From positions 3,348,001 to 3,412,000 of the forward strand of contig OY762941.1 of the NCBI GenBank assembly GCA_963666995.1: DNA of 64,000 nt, in the 5' to 3' direction. Position 1 is the stretch's first letter. The number at the start of each line of letters is the position of its first letter. The notes under the pieces were generated by a model, which did no database searches, was not told the origin of the DNA, and was given only the letters and a program-made list of their open reading frames with translations. This document shows, piece after piece, positions 52,784 to 62,301 of this stretch. The translations under genes and the position numbers were made by a program. The DNA is from Syntrophobacter sp963666995 (GTDB lineage: Bacteria > Desulfobacterota > Syntrophobacteria > Syntrophobacterales > Syntrophobacteraceae).

Positions 52784-53959
52784 TCATCGCTTTAGAATCC
52801 GATCCAGAGACTTCAACGCTTCAATCACGATATCCGTTGCCAGTTCGACATCAGGCAGGTGAATCCATTCGTCGCTTTTGTGAGCCTGGGCGATATTTCC
52901 AGGACCGAAAACCACACACGGCGTCCCGCCCGCTGCAATCTTGGGGGCATCGGTGCCGCACGGCATACCCTTCACACCGGAATCCATCCCCAACTTTGCC
53001 AATGCGTATCCCAGGGCTTCCACGGGCGGAGTATTCGCACCCGTTTCAAATGGAATATCGATCGAATAGATTTCCCCCAGGCGCCATGGATGCCCTGCCC
53101 GAGCATTCCTCTTGGACCAGTCGTCGACAAAGTCTATGACATCTTCCACCTGTTCCCCGGGGACCACGCGACGATCTATCGCAACCGTGCAAACCTCCGG
53201 GACGGTATTCCGACCAACGCCCCCTGTTATCAGGGTGGGGGCCCATGTCGCTCTTCCGGTCAGGGGATGATTCCAGCTTCCCGTATACCTGTCGAATTCA
53301 GTACGAAAATCCTGCAGCAGGTCGAGCATCTCCAGAATGGCGTTGTGACCCAGTTCAGGGGTTGAACTGTGTGCCGACATCCCTTCGGCCGTCAGGCCAA
53401 AACGTACCGACCCTTTGTGGGCCGTGACGGTGCCGAGCGAGGTCGGTTCTCCGACGATGCAGGCGTCGAACTTGTACTTTTGCCCGAGGTGGTGGGAGCC
53501 CGCAAAACCATGTTCTTCGTCAACCGTGCCGACAAAGTACAGGTCGGCATCGAGGCGGGCGGATTCCGCCGTGACCTGAATGGCTTTGGCAAAAGCCGCA
53601 ATTGAAGCTTTCGTATCGCAACTGCCGCGTCCGTAAAGCCGGTCGCCGTCTCTAAGCCCCCATGGGTTCACGGTCATTCCCCTGACCTGGACCGTGTCGA
53701 GGTGGCATTGCAGCGCGATACTGCGGCCGCCATCGCCTTTGCGCAGGCGGGCCATGAGATTGTGCCGCCCCGGAAGAATCTCTTCAAACCAGACTTCGCA
53801 GCCGATTCGCCTGAAAAACTCCCCGAGCAATTCGGCCATTCTTTGCTCACCGAAGATCCCCGGATCATCACCGGCAGTACGAAAACCGGGATTGACGCTC
53901 GGGATCGAAACGAGTTCTTCCAGAAAATCAGCGGCAGCATGGCCTACGGGTTGGTTCAT
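52784..53959 (-). CDS. M20-family metallopeptidase (ArgE/DapE type)
   Basis: 391 residues from the ATG at 53959, GGAG eight bases upstream; a GTG ten codons earlier is less likely. The zinc ligands of the M20 family are visible: LQCHLDTVQV (His), YGRGSCDTKASIAAF (bridging Asp), TVDEEHGFAGS (catalytic Glu and next Glu), CIVGEPTS and FGPGNIAQAHKSDEWI (last His). A dimerisation domain lies between about 190 and 300. Members remove acyl groups from acetylornithine or succinyl-DAP, or cut peptides (known). The motifs suit either; the substrate is not fixed. It has no operon partner. Confidence 0.87.
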   Translation of the reverse strand: MNQPVGHAAADFLEELVSIPSVNPGFRTAGDDPGIFGEQRMAELLGEFFRRIGCEVWFEEILPGRHNLMARLRKGDGGRSIALQCHLDTVQVRGMTVNPWGLRDGDRLYGRGSCDTKASIAAFAKAIQVTAESARLDADLYFVGTVDEEHGFAGSHHLGQKYKFDACIVGEPTSLGTVTAHKGSVRFGLTAEGMSAHSSTPELGHNAILEMLDLLQDFRTEFDRYTGSWNHPLTGRATWAPTLITGGVGRNTVPEVCTVAIDRRVVPGEQVEDVIDFVDDWSKRNARAGHPWRLGEIYSIDIPFETGANTPPVEALGYALAKLGMDSGVKGMPCGTDAPKIAAGGTPCVVFGPGNIAQAHKSDEWIHLPDVELATDIVIEALKSLDRILKR

Positions 53960-54280
53960 GATTGTCTCCGGTTCCTCGGTTGCAGCCACCTCGAACCGGC
54001 CGTTCTACAGCCGTTCAGGGGTGACAGGTCTCATTCCTTTCATGATCGGGATTCGGATTGGGTCCCGAGTCGAAAAATCTTTTTCAACGAATTCTCCCGC
54101 ATATCGCCGGGGAATATAGCCTGAAATCGCTGCCGGCGGGGACCAAAAATGTGATTCGATGAACGCCGCCGGGGCCGAAAATCCTCCCTTTCGCCGGTAG
54201 CTCAAACTCCGGCCCCTTGCAACGGAGGCATACATACTCTTCCACTCGCGGAAAGGCAAGGAAGGTCCGGCACAGGAGTA

Positions 54281-54360
54281 AATCACACCCCCACCCGGCC
54301 TCCCCCCTCAAGGGGGAGGAGCTAGACGCCGGTTACGCTCCCCCTCAAGGGGGAGGAGCC
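54281..54360 (+). repeat. Dispersed repeat family C, copy 2
   Basis: CCTCCCCCCTCAAGGGGGAG, GAGGAGCTAGACGCCGGTT and CTCCCCCTCAAGGGGGAGGA give two strong hairpins. It corresponds to 20091-20181. It directly adjoins a family B element on the right. Confidence 0.65.
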
Positions 54361-54365
54361 ATAGA

Positions 54366-54506
54366 GGCGGGTGGCCCGGACAACGAGTTGTCCGGGCCCG
54401 TAAGGACAAGAGGGCCGCCGAATCCATGACCGCGATTCTACAGCCTATCCTCCGAGCCTCCTCTTGCGCTGCGCGCACGGACAGCACGCTGTCCGTGTCA
54501 CCCGCT
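54366..54506 (+). repeat. Dispersed repeat family B, copy 2
   Basis: GGCGGGTGGCCCGGACAAC at the left end and GTCCGTGTCACCCGCT at the right end match the copies at 6638 and 62873. The interior CTTGCGCTGCGCGCACGGAC is also shared. About 140 bp. Confidence 0.75.
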
Positions 54507-54608
54507 CTGACTCATTAACATACTGCATGACTCAGTTGCGTCGCTGGAACCGATGTCTCCCGGAGTGGGTGAGGAGAGGCGGAGAAAATCGCTCAGATCA
54601 GGTGAAAA

Positions 54609-55166
54609 TCAAGCGCCGCCCTGGTTCGGGGTGGAAGCCTGCCTGGCGACGAAACCCAGTGTCTGGAGACCGGTGGCGGACGGAGTCCCCGCGATTTGGG
54701 CAAGATACGATTCGCCCAGTTTCTGGATATGAGTATTGACATTGTCAAAGTAGTTGTAGTGCACCTGCTCTTCGTCGATGATCGCCTCGAAGATCTTCAC
54801 GCTGGAGCTGTCGCCGTTCTCCCTGCACACCAGCAAGAACTGGTTATAAGTGTCGATCGTGTTGTCCTCGAGCTTTGAATCAAATGAGAACATGACCTGG
54901 ACTGTCTGGCCCTTTTGCGCCATTGCCGCAGGTTCTGTGGCCGGCTCACCGGACAACTCCTTGATTCGCTCTGCAAACATCTCCGCGTGGCGCATCTCAT
55001 CGATCGCTATGAGCTTGATCTTCGCCGCCATATCTCCGTAATCCATATTGTCCAGGTTGTAGTGCTGGTTCATGTACTGCGTAATGGCGTGCAGTTCCAT
55101 GCTGCGCGCCTTGTTCAGGGCTTCAATTACTTTTTCTTTTCTTTGTTCTTTAGTGCTTTGATTCAC
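54609..55166 (-). CDS. Ferritin-like (bacterioferritin-type) protein
   Basis: 185 residues from a GTG at 55166 with GGAGGTG seven bases upstream; no in-frame ATG has a site. The four-helix iron motif is present: KARSMELHAITQYMNQHYNL (Glu), DEMRHAEMFAERI (ExxH), then CRENGDSSSVKIFEAIIDEE and QVHYNYFDNV (Glu, ExxxH). The helix order and spacing fit bacterioferritin-like diiron proteins (known to store or oxidise iron). No heme-binding Met is assigned. The last 25 residues (ATGLQTLGFVARQASTPNQG) are an unusual tail. Confidence 0.85.
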   Translation of the reverse strand: MNQSTKEQRKEKVIEALNKARSMELHAITQYMNQHYNLDNMDYGDMAAKIKLIAIDEMRHAEMFAERIKELSGEPATEPAAMAQKGQTVQVMFSFDSKLEDNTIDTYNQFLLVCRENGDSSSVKIFEAIIDEEQVHYNYFDNVNTHIQKLGESYLAQIAGTPSATGLQTLGFVARQASTPNQGGA

Positions 55167-55701
55167 GGTACACCTCCATGGATTTTTCAGGCTGGCGGCT
55201 CTCGACATGTTCCGTGAAAGCCGCTGTCACAAATTGTCCTATCCAATGCGATCCGTCGCCCGTTCACATCGCCGGCGGAATGAACCGACCCGTCTTCGGG
55301 GGAGTGAACCCGTCCCCTTGAGCGGCGTCATACTGAAGGCGCCGCATCGGGGCTCGCGAAGTCCAACCAGCTCGTTTGCCGGATACTGCTTGCGCCCGCC
55401 GGCAGCCTTCGCGACGACCGGTCTCGGCGCCGGCGTCGATTCAAACGCTTATTGAGTAAGGCGGTCACAAGGGAGGGGCAAGATGTGTGGAAGTGTTTTT
55501 ATCATGCAGGAGAAAAAAAACGTTCCGCCGATTCCGCGATGAAATGTTCTCAGTCCGGCATGTGCGGGTGGCCGGGATAACTTGTATTACTGGGTTAAGT
55601 ATCAGCTCGAATCAAATACTTGTGGAATATTCCGGACGAAACTGAATCTTGAATGGCACCACGGGCAAGACCCACCAAGCCTAATCAGCGCTGCCTGCAA
55701 C

Positions 55702-55739
55702 GGCGGGTGGCCCGGACACTTGTTGTCCGTGTTCCCCGC
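55702..55739 (+). repeat. Dispersed repeat family B, collapsed copy
   Basis: GGCGGGTGGCCCGGACACTT is joined directly to TGTTGTCCGTGTTCCCCGCT, that is, the two ends of family B without the middle. It abuts the stop codon of the hybrid kinase, where it forms a stem of about 38 bases. Confidence 0.65.
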
Positions 55740-58526
55740 TCATCTTTTCTCCAGCACCTTTCGGACCAGTTCGGCAAGCTCCCTCAAAACGAAAGGTTTC
55801 ATGAGGAACGCCCGGATTCCCAGGCTGCGAGCTCTCCTGCCGTCGATCTTTTCACTGAACCCGGTGCACAGGATGATGGGCAGGGTCGGTTGGAACCTGT
55901 GAAGCTCCCGGGCAAGGTCGACACCCGTAAGACTGGGCATGGTCATATCCGTGATCACGAGGTCGAAGGGCTTGTCTCTCCACTGAAGATGGAAAGTCTC
56001 CAGAGCTTCGACACTGTTCGTCCGGTGTTCAGTTTCATATCCCAACCGTTCCAGCATGTGTTTTGTCGCCATTGCCAATGCGGGCTCATCGTCAACGACC
56101 AGAATCCGCTCCTGCCCGCGGGGGAGGGGGCTAAGATCCATCTCCTCCATCAAGGCAACATTCTCTGTGGCGGGGAAAAACACATGGAAGGAAGTCCCTT
56201 TTCCGGGAAGGCTCTCCACCTGGATGGTACCGCCATGGCTTGTCACAATCCCGTGAACAACGGCCAGTCCCAATCCCGTTCCGACCCCCGGCCCCTTGGT
56301 AGTGAAAAAGGGATCGAAGATGCGGTCCAGAAGAGCGGGATCGATGCCCTGGCCCGTGTCCTTCACCGCAAGCCTCACGTAAAGTCCCGGCTGCAGTCCC
56401 GGATGAAGCGAAGTGAATTCCTGTCCGAGATGGACATCGGCCAGGCTCACATCGAGGATCCCCCCGTTGTCCTGCATGGCATGGGCGGCGTTGGTGCAAA
56501 GGTTCATAAGCACTTGATGAATTTGAGTCGGATCGGCCTGGACAACCGCCTTGCTGCTCACATCGGATTGGATCTCTATGGTCGAAGGCAGAGAAGCCCT
56601 GAGCAACTTCAATGCCTCTTTGACGATGAGGCGAACCAGCAAAGGCTTCTTTTCCTGCTCCCGCCGGCGGCTGAATGCGAGAATCTGCTTCACCAATCCC
56701 GCAGCTCGGTTCGCTGCTTTGAGCACCTCCTGAAGGTTTCGCCGCAGCGGACTTCCTTCGCGTGTTTCCCAAAGGGCTATTTCCGTGTATCCGACAATAA
56801 CCCCGAGAATGTTATTGAAGTCATGTGCGATGCCGCCGGCCAGGGTACCCAAAGATTCCATCTTCTGTGCCTGCCGCAACTGGGCTTCGGCGCGGGCCTG
56901 CCGGTCTTCAGCCTTCTTGCGCGCCGTAATGTCCTGCATTATGCCCACCAGACGCAGTGGCGTACCTTGTTCGTCGTATTGAACGCGCCCGAAACCGGAC
57001 AGCCAGCGCACCCCGCCGTCGGGGAGGATGGCTCGGAACTCCTGCGCGTAAGTCGTCCTTTCCGCCACGGCCTGACGACAGGCCGTTACGACACGTGCGA
57101 CGTCCTCCGGGTGCACGAGATCCATGACAGATTGAAGTGTGCCGCCGAAATTCTCTATTCCGAAGATCTTATGGCATTCCAGCGACCAGAAGACGGCGTC
57201 GGTTCGTAAATCCCACTCCCAGATGCCCATCTGTGATGCGGTGAGTGCCAGGCTGAGCCGCTCCTCGCTTTCGCGTAAAGCCTGCTCGGAAACCTTGCGC
57301 CTGGTAATGTCGCGCAGCACACCCTGGAGAACTCGCTGCCCGTTGCCGAGTGTCACGATGTTACTGCTGAATTCAACCGGAATACGGCTGCCGTCCGGTC
57401 GCTCGATCTCGACTTCAAGGGGAGGCCGTCCTCTGCTCAGGATATGTCTGCGGAATACGTCTCGATACTTGTCCGCATCCTGCGGGGGATGAAGCTCGGT
57501 GAAGTGAAGACCGACGATTTCCTCTCTCCGGCGCCCAAGGAGTTTTTCCGCCTCCCTGTTGGCTTCCTGTATTATACCCGTACCGACGTCGGCAACGATC
57601 ATGGCGTCCCTGGCATGATCGAACAGGACCGAGAGGCGAGCGCTCGTTTCGAGCAGCGCGGCCTCCGCCTGCTTACGCTCCGTGATAACATCGAATATGG
57701 AAACGAAGTATTCTCTTTGAGGGCTGTATACCGAAATCGAAAACCACATTCCGAGCGCCGCGACATAAGTCTCGAACCGTTCGGGTATACCGGTCAGCGC
57801 AACCCTGCCATAGACTTCAAAGAGCTGGGGATCGGATTCCCGGATGTTGGGAATGACTTCGGAGACCTTCTTCCCGACCACGTCTTTCAGCCCGGTCAGG
57901 GTTTTGAAAGCGCTGTTGACGTCGAGATAGATAAATTCGTTCGGCCGGTCCTGTCGAAAAAGCATTTTGCAGTATGCGAATCCATTGAGCATGTTGTCGA
58001 ATAACGAACGATAGTGCTCTTCGCTCTTTCGCAAAGAGGCCGTTCTTTCAGCAACCTGGGCCTCGAGGTTCAGGTTCAGCGAACGGAGTTCGGCGGAAAT
58101 GCGGCTGTTCTCGATGTGGAGAGCGGCGAGGCCGGCGGTATGGGTGATATAGGGGGCGTAAGCCTCGAAAGCCGTCTGGTCGGCCGTTCGCAACATGAGG
58201 CAGCCGTAAACACGCCGGTTGGTCTTCAAGGCAAACCAGTGAATACTGTTACCCGACCTCATCGGGCACCGCACCCGGCAGCAATCCGAGGGTTCCCGCT
58301 TTTCAAGGCTGGTCCGGCATGCGGCCGGCAATGCCGCATCGCCGGCGGTTGCCGAAATGCGCCTGTCGATACACAGGACGCTCCATGCAATACCGGGTAT
58401 GCCCTCCAGTCCCTGCACCAGGACCTCGGCCAGACGCCGTTCATCAGGGGCAGCCTGCAAGGCGCTCTGCATCAGTAGAATACGGCCCAGAACCTCGGCT
58501 TCGGGATCTGAAGGATACGATTTCAT
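55740..58526 (-). CDS. Hybrid sensor histidine kinase (GAF, PAS x3, HisKA, HATPase, REC)
   Basis: 928 residues from the ATG at 58526 (AAGGAA nine bases upstream; an ATG six codons earlier is possible). No membrane helix, so it senses a cytoplasmic signal. Order: GAF-like domain (about 20-165, with several Cys in DCCRVRCPMR), a short coiled coil, PAS domains near 190-300, 305-420 and 430-550, HisKA with the phospho-His in GGIAHDFNNILGVIVGYTEI, HATPase_c with CTNAAHAMQD and FTTKGPGVGTGLGLAVVHGI, and a C-terminal receiver with FDLVITDMTMPS (Asp). It probably phosphorylates its own receiver and then a partner not encoded nearby (inference). Confidence 0.92.
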   Translation of the reverse strand: MKSYPSDPEAEVLGRILLMQSALQAAPDERRLAEVLVQGLEGIPGIAWSVLCIDRRISATAGDAALPAACRTSLEKREPSDCCRVRCPMRSGNSIHWFALKTNRRVYGCLMLRTADQTAFEAYAPYITHTAGLAALHIENSRISAELRSLNLNLEAQVAERTASLRKSEEHYRSLFDNMLNGFAYCKMLFRQDRPNEFIYLDVNSAFKTLTGLKDVVGKKVSEVIPNIRESDPQLFEVYGRVALTGIPERFETYVAALGMWFSISVYSPQREYFVSIFDVITERKQAEAALLETSARLSVLFDHARDAMIVADVGTGIIQEANREAEKLLGRRREEIVGLHFTELHPPQDADKYRDVFRRHILSRGRPPLEVEIERPDGSRIPVEFSSNIVTLGNGQRVLQGVLRDITRRKVSEQALRESEERLSLALTASQMGIWEWDLRTDAVFWSLECHKIFGIENFGGTLQSVMDLVHPEDVARVVTACRQAVAERTTYAQEFRAILPDGGVRWLSGFGRVQYDEQGTPLRLVGIMQDITARKKAEDRQARAEAQLRQAQKMESLGTLAGGIAHDFNNILGVIVGYTEIALWETREGSPLRRNLQEVLKAANRAAGLVKQILAFSRRREQEKKPLLVRLIVKEALKLLRASLPSTIEIQSDVSSKAVVQADPTQIHQVLMNLCTNAAHAMQDNGGILDVSLADVHLGQEFTSLHPGLQPGLYVRLAVKDTGQGIDPALLDRIFDPFFTTKGPGVGTGLGLAVVHGIVTSHGGTIQVESLPGKGTSFHVFFPATENVALMEEMDLSPLPRGQERILVVDDEPALAMATKHMLERLGYETEHRTNSVEALETFHLQWRDKPFDLVITDMTMPSLTGVDLARELHRFQPTLPIILCTGFSEKIDGRRARSLGIRAFLMKPFVLRELAELVRKVLEKR

Positions 58527-59109
58527 AGGGCCGTTTCCTTGCATGCGAGATATTCTCCGAGAATGACTTCAGGGCCGATGAAGTATGAATTTCCCGCCAA
58601 CCGCCCCGGCACCATCATTACGGGATGCACGCCGTCTCCTGTTTCCGCCGGGTTGGGGACGGGTTTTCATCCCAAGACCGGCGCCCGCTTGCCCGGGTTG
58701 GGTTATGCAATGGCGTGCCGCCATGAAGACGGCTTCCATCGAACTCAATGAAAGCGAAAAGGAAACGCTCCGGCGTGGATCGGAATTCGGAATATGGAAC
58801 AACGTGGACGCGGCATCGGAACGTGGAATTTCACTTGGCGCGAAAGGTCGCTTTAGATGGAAATCCGGTTTAGCGTCTCGAGGCGGAATGATGCGGCGGT
58901 AGTCTGGTTTTACCGGAAAAACATAATTAGATTAACAGTGTGTCTAAATGAAAATCAATAGTAAAAGAAAAAGAAACCTTTTGAACAATTTTATGCAAAT
59001 CCAGGGTTCGAGGAAATGGAAGACCGTTCGGAACTTTCCTTACCTGCGTGTCGCATCGTCTTCCAAGACGGCCTCGATCATTTGATTCATCTCCGGGCGG
59101 GGAGCCGGG
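58527..59109. other. Gap without a supported gene
   Basis: About 580 bases upstream of the kinase. An A/T-rich patch (58915-58990) differs from its surroundings. No frame with a ribosome site and no repeat family was found. Confidence 0.45.
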
Positions 59110-59991
59110 CTATTCGATGTTTTGCACCTGTTCCTTCAGCTTGCCGATCTCGCTCTTCATCCTCACGACGGCCTGAATGGCTTCGAGGTCTCCCGTCTTG
59201 ACCCCTATCGTATTGGCTTCACGGTGCAGTTCCTGGGTGAGGAAATCAAGTCTTCTTCCGTCCGAGGGTGCGTTGCCGGCCAGGAGTTCGGACATCTGAT
59301 CGATGTGGCTCCTGAGCCGAACTATCTCCTCGTTGATATCGGACCGTTCGGCCAGGTATGCCACTTCCTGCAGCAGCCGGGCCTCATCGATTTCGGTGTC
59401 TTCCAGGAGTTCACGGACCCTGTCCCGGATCTTTTGTTGATACTCGATGAGCACCAAATCCTTGCGGCTCTCGACCGTGGCCAGTTCCTGCCGGAGAGCT
59501 TCGAGCCTTGCAGTGCAGTCTTTGAGGAGGGAAGCCCCTTCCAGTGCCCTCATCCGCAGCACCTGGGCAAGGGCTTCTTCCACGCAGCAGGCCAGAAGGC
59601 CCCCCAGCGTTTCACGATCCTGAATTTCTTCCCTGGTCTCGTAGATGTGGGGTATCCGAAGAAGGTCTTGAAACCTTGGCGGATCGCTCCCGGGAAGCTG
59701 CCGGTGCAGGTCCCCGAGTTGTTCCCAGTAGTAGCGGGACAAGGCCATACTGATGGGTGGAGCTTTCTGCTCCACTTTTGTCGACTCGATCTGGACGAAG
59801 ACCTCGACTCGGCCGCGTTTGATTTCCCGGCCTATCAGCTTGCGGCATGAGTCCTCGAATTCAATGAAATTCTTCGGCAGACGAAGGACGACATCCAGCC
59901 CCCGGCTGTTCAACGTTCTGATTTCGACGGTCATCAGGTATCCGGACTCTTCTTTTTGGGTCCGTCCAAAAGCGGTCATGCTGGAAATCAA
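59110..59991 (-). CDS. yicC: YicC-family endoribonuclease-like protein
   Basis: 293 residues. The family start MISSMTAFGRTQKEESGYLM and NSRGLDVVLRLPKNFIEFED is followed by REIKRGRVEVFVQIES, a helical middle, and the conserved C-terminal DFLTQELHREANTIGVKTGD. YicC proteins are linked to RNA decay and stress in E. coli and Bacillus (known). Length is normal. Its ATG overlaps the stop of the DUF4416 gene by four bases; it is last of a six-gene minus-strand operon. Confidence 0.92.
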   Translation of the reverse strand: MISSMTAFGRTQKEESGYLMTVEIRTLNSRGLDVVLRLPKNFIEFEDSCRKLIGREIKRGRVEVFVQIESTKVEQKAPPISMALSRYYWEQLGDLHRQLPGSDPPRFQDLLRIPHIYETREEIQDRETLGGLLACCVEEALAQVLRMRALEGASLLKDCTARLEALRQELATVESRKDLVLIEYQQKIRDRVRELLEDTEIDEARLLQEVAYLAERSDINEEIVRLRSHIDQMSELLAGNAPSDGRRLDFLTQELHREANTIGVKTGDLEAIQAVVRMKSEIGKLKEQVQNIE

Positions 59992-60551
59992 GGATTGTCT
60001 CCTTTTCTCGAGTATTTTCGGGGGAGCTTGCCCGACCTCTGGAACACAAGTTTTTGCCGTAAGATACTCAAAAAGTGAATCAGCCGGGGATTCCTGTAAT
60101 CCGGATAGGTCCAGGGAAGGGCCTGGTAGGAACCCTTCTGATATATTAGCGTCAAATCCGCGTAGATCCCGTTTCTCAGGTAAATTCTGTGGGTGTAGTT
60201 TTTCCCGGTCGCAAGGATGAATCGTTCCTCGCTGAGGATTCCCGGGTCCAGATTCACCCGCCGTTTGCGATCCGCAAGGAACCGTTTCTCGATTTGGTTT
60301 GTAAGGATTTTGATATCCGCGAGCGTTTCGGGACGAACCAATTCGAGGAAACTCACCATCTGACGGTGGATTTCAGGCCCCATTTCCTCGTTGTAGTAGG
60401 TCGTGTAATCAAAGGGTTCGGGCTCGGACGCGAAGTCCGCCGGCCCGAAATGAGCGGTTAGCGCCTCCAGGGCGGGGGTGTGCACGCCAGTGTCGCCGAA
60501 AAGAATTCCCACGACCAGTTTGGCGGAAAGCGGCTCTCTGGGGAAGCTCAT
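59988..60551 (-). CDS. DUF4416-family protein
   Basis: 187 residues. KLVVGILFGDTGVHTPALEA, PFDYTTYYNEEMGPEIHRQM and RRVNLDPGILSEERFILATG, then PWTYPDYRNPRLIHFL, are the family segments. Function unknown. DUF4416 is found mostly in Desulfobacterota and related anaerobes, often beside yicC (recalled). The coupling to yicC through a 4-base overlap supports a shared role, perhaps in RNA metabolism (inference). Confidence 0.85.
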   Translation of the reverse strand: MSFPREPLSAKLVVGILFGDTGVHTPALEALTAHFGPADFASEPEPFDYTTYYNEEMGPEIHRQMVSFLELVRPETLADIKILTNQIEKRFLADRKRRVNLDPGILSEERFILATGKNYTHRIYLRNGIYADLTLIYQKGSYQALPWTYPDYRNPRLIHFLSILRQKLVFQRSGKLPRKYSRKGDNP

Positions 60552-60567
60552 TACTGTCTACGATCCG

Positions 60568-61575
60568 TCAATAGTTATCAATCGCTGCCAGGAGCTGTTC
60601 GGAAGTCACAGCGGCCGTTCCGACTTCACCCACCACGATCCCGGCGGCCAGATTGGCGAGCAGTGCCGCTTCAACCAAAGACAGACCCGACGCGACACTG
60701 AGGGCCAATACCGCACTGACCGTATCGCCCGCACCCGTTACATCAAAGACCCGTCGAGCCACAGTCGGAATATGAGTTGCGGTGCCGCTCCGGTCAAAAA
60801 GGCTCATTCCGTCTTTTCCCCTGGTGATGAGCACCGCTTCGCATTCGAGCAGTCCCAGCAGTTGCCTGCCCGCGCACAGGAGCGTGTTCTCATCGCGGAT
60901 ATCGATTCCGGACATCCGGGAGGCTTCATGATGGTTTGGCGTGACCATGGTGACCCGACGGTAAAGACTTGCATGCTGGACCTTCGGATCGACAATGACC
61001 GGAACCTTCGACCCGCTGGTTGCAGACCGGACGGCATCCATGAATTCGTGAGTCACCACTCCCTTGGCATAATCGGAAACAACGATCCCGTCGATGTGTT
61101 CGAGACTCCTGCCGACGTAGGCGGACATCACTCCGGCGGAGTCCGTACCGACGGGAGTGCATCGTTCGCGGTCGAAGCGCACAACCTGCTGGTTTCTGGC
61201 GATGATTCGAGTTTTCAGGGTAGTGGGGCGGTCCGGGTCGACGATCAATCCGTCGGTCAGGACGGATATTTCTTCAAGCATACCCAATAATTCGCGGCCG
61301 GGAGGATCATCCCCGACGACCCCCACCACGGAGACTCTTCCTCCGAGTGTCGCCACGTTGTGTACGACATTGGCCGTCCCTCCCAGGAGGCGGGTTTCTT
61401 CCTGCACTTCGACTACCGGTACGGGAGCTTCGGGGGAGATCCTTCGGACCTCGCCCCAGATGAAGGTATCCAGCATCAGATCGCCGGCAACAAGGAGCCG
61501 GCGCTGTGGAAAGGACGCCACGGCATTGCGGAGACGGTTCTTCCCTTCCGCGGAAAGGGGTAGATGGTTTTGCAT
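60568..61575 (-). CDS. rfaE1: D-glycero-beta-D-manno-heptose-7-phosphate kinase
   Basis: 335 residues, a PfkB-type sugar kinase. GDLMLDTFIWGEVRRISPEA and GGTANVVHNVATLGGRVSVV are typical of RfaE/HldE; VVSDYAKGVVT, DPKVQHASLYRRVTMVTPNH and the ATP/anion loop DVTGAGDTVSAVLAL follow. It phosphorylates heptose-7-phosphate on the way to ADP-heptose for LPS core (known), so the cell has a Gram-negative outer membrane. The nucleotidyltransferase half of HldE is absent, so an RfaE2 must be encoded elsewhere. Confidence 0.92.
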   Translation of the reverse strand: MQNHLPLSAEGKNRLRNAVASFPQRRLLVAGDLMLDTFIWGEVRRISPEAPVPVVEVQEETRLLGGTANVVHNVATLGGRVSVVGVVGDDPPGRELLGMLEEISVLTDGLIVDPDRPTTLKTRIIARNQQVVRFDRERCTPVGTDSAGVMSAYVGRSLEHIDGIVVSDYAKGVVTHEFMDAVRSATSGSKVPVIVDPKVQHASLYRRVTMVTPNHHEASRMSGIDIRDENTLLCAGRQLLGLLECEAVLITRGKDGMSLFDRSGTATHIPTVARRVFDVTGAGDTVSAVLALSVASGLSLVEAALLANLAAGIVVGEVGTAAVTSEQLLAAIDNY

Positions 61576-61589
61576 TTTCGGAAAAGGCC

Positions 61590-61763
61590 TTATTCCTGGA
61601 GCGGCTTCGCTTCCTCGATCAGCATGATGGGAATGCCGTCCCGAATTTCATAGAGGAGCCTGCACTCTTCACAGATCAGGCCGTCCAGGGATTCGTTCAG
61701 ACGGATATTGCCCTTACACTTGGGGCAGGCGAGAATGTCGAGCAATTCCTTATTTAGTGCCAT
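61590..61763 (-). CDS. Trm112-like small protein
   Basis: 57 residues, ATG 61763-61761 to TAA 61592-61590, with GAGGCG five bases upstream. MALNKELLDILACPKCKGNI and LICEECRLLYEIRDGIPIML are the two halves of the Trm112/YcaR fold; both CxxC pairs are present and probably bind zinc. Eukaryotic Trm112 activates methyltransferases; the bacterial role is open (known). It lies 14 bases before rfaE1 and 19 after divIVA in the operon. In many bacteria this small gene sits next to lipid A genes such as lpxK, in line with rfaE1 here. Confidence 0.9.
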   Translation of the reverse strand: MALNKELLDILACPKCKGNIRLNESLDGLICEECRLLYEIRDGIPIMLIEEAKPLQE

Positions 61764-61782
61764 ATTCGCCTCATCGGCCGGC

Positions 61783-62280
61783 TCACTGTCCGTTCGGAGC
61801 CTGGACCTTGTCTTCGGTGTTGTTCTCTTTGTCCCGTTCCTTATCCGTATCCAGAATCTGCTGATAACTCAGGATGATGGAACGCAGTCTCGTTTCCAGC
61901 AGGATGCGGTGGCGCTTGAGTTCGGCGATGTCTTCATGAAGCTGCCCAAGTCGCTGTTGTGCAGCCTGCAGGGTCTTTTCGGCTTTGAGTTCGGCTTCGG
62001 ACAGGATCAGCCGGGCTTCTTTTTCCGCATTGGCCTTCATCTGTTCGATGGACTTGTGAGCATTCATCAGGACGTTCCGGATGGTGTTTTCCCGTTCCTT
62101 GAACTCCTTCAGCTCCTTCTCCTGCTCCTGCAGCGTTCTTTTGAGAGTGGAACTCTCGATCTTCAGATCCCGTATCTCATCGGTCATCTGCTGAATGAAG
62201 GAGTTGACTTCACCCTGGTCAAAACCCCTCCAGCGAACACCAAACCGGCTGTTCGGGGTATCGATTGCTCCTTTTTCCAC
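61783..62280 (-). CDS. divIVA: DivIVA-domain protein
   Basis: 165 residues. The membrane-binding N-terminal part is SRFGVRWRGFDQGEVNSFIQ; the usual short hydrophobic loop is present. A long coiled coil follows (about 35-145, LKRTLQEQEKELKEFKEREN, EARLILSEAELKAEKTLQAA). The polar tail is probably disordered. DivIVA marks curved membrane at poles and septa in Gram-positives; in Desulfobacterota it is linked with yggT and septal growth (moderate knowledge). It follows yggT by 21 bases. Confidence 0.88.
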   Translation of the reverse strand: MEKGAIDTPNSRFGVRWRGFDQGEVNSFIQQMTDEIRDLKIESSTLKRTLQEQEKELKEFKERENTIRNVLMNAHKSIEQMKANAEKEARLILSEAELKAEKTLQAAQQRLGQLHEDIAELKRHRILLETRLRSIILSYQQILDTDKERDKENNTEDKVQAPNGQ

Positions 62281-62301
62281 GGTCTTATCTTCCTTCTCAG
62301 G

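Noticed and set aside
55653..57209. 518-codon plus-strand frame opposite the hybrid kinase
   Set aside because: Antisense shadow; the minus strand has complete GAF/PAS/HisKA/REC motifs.
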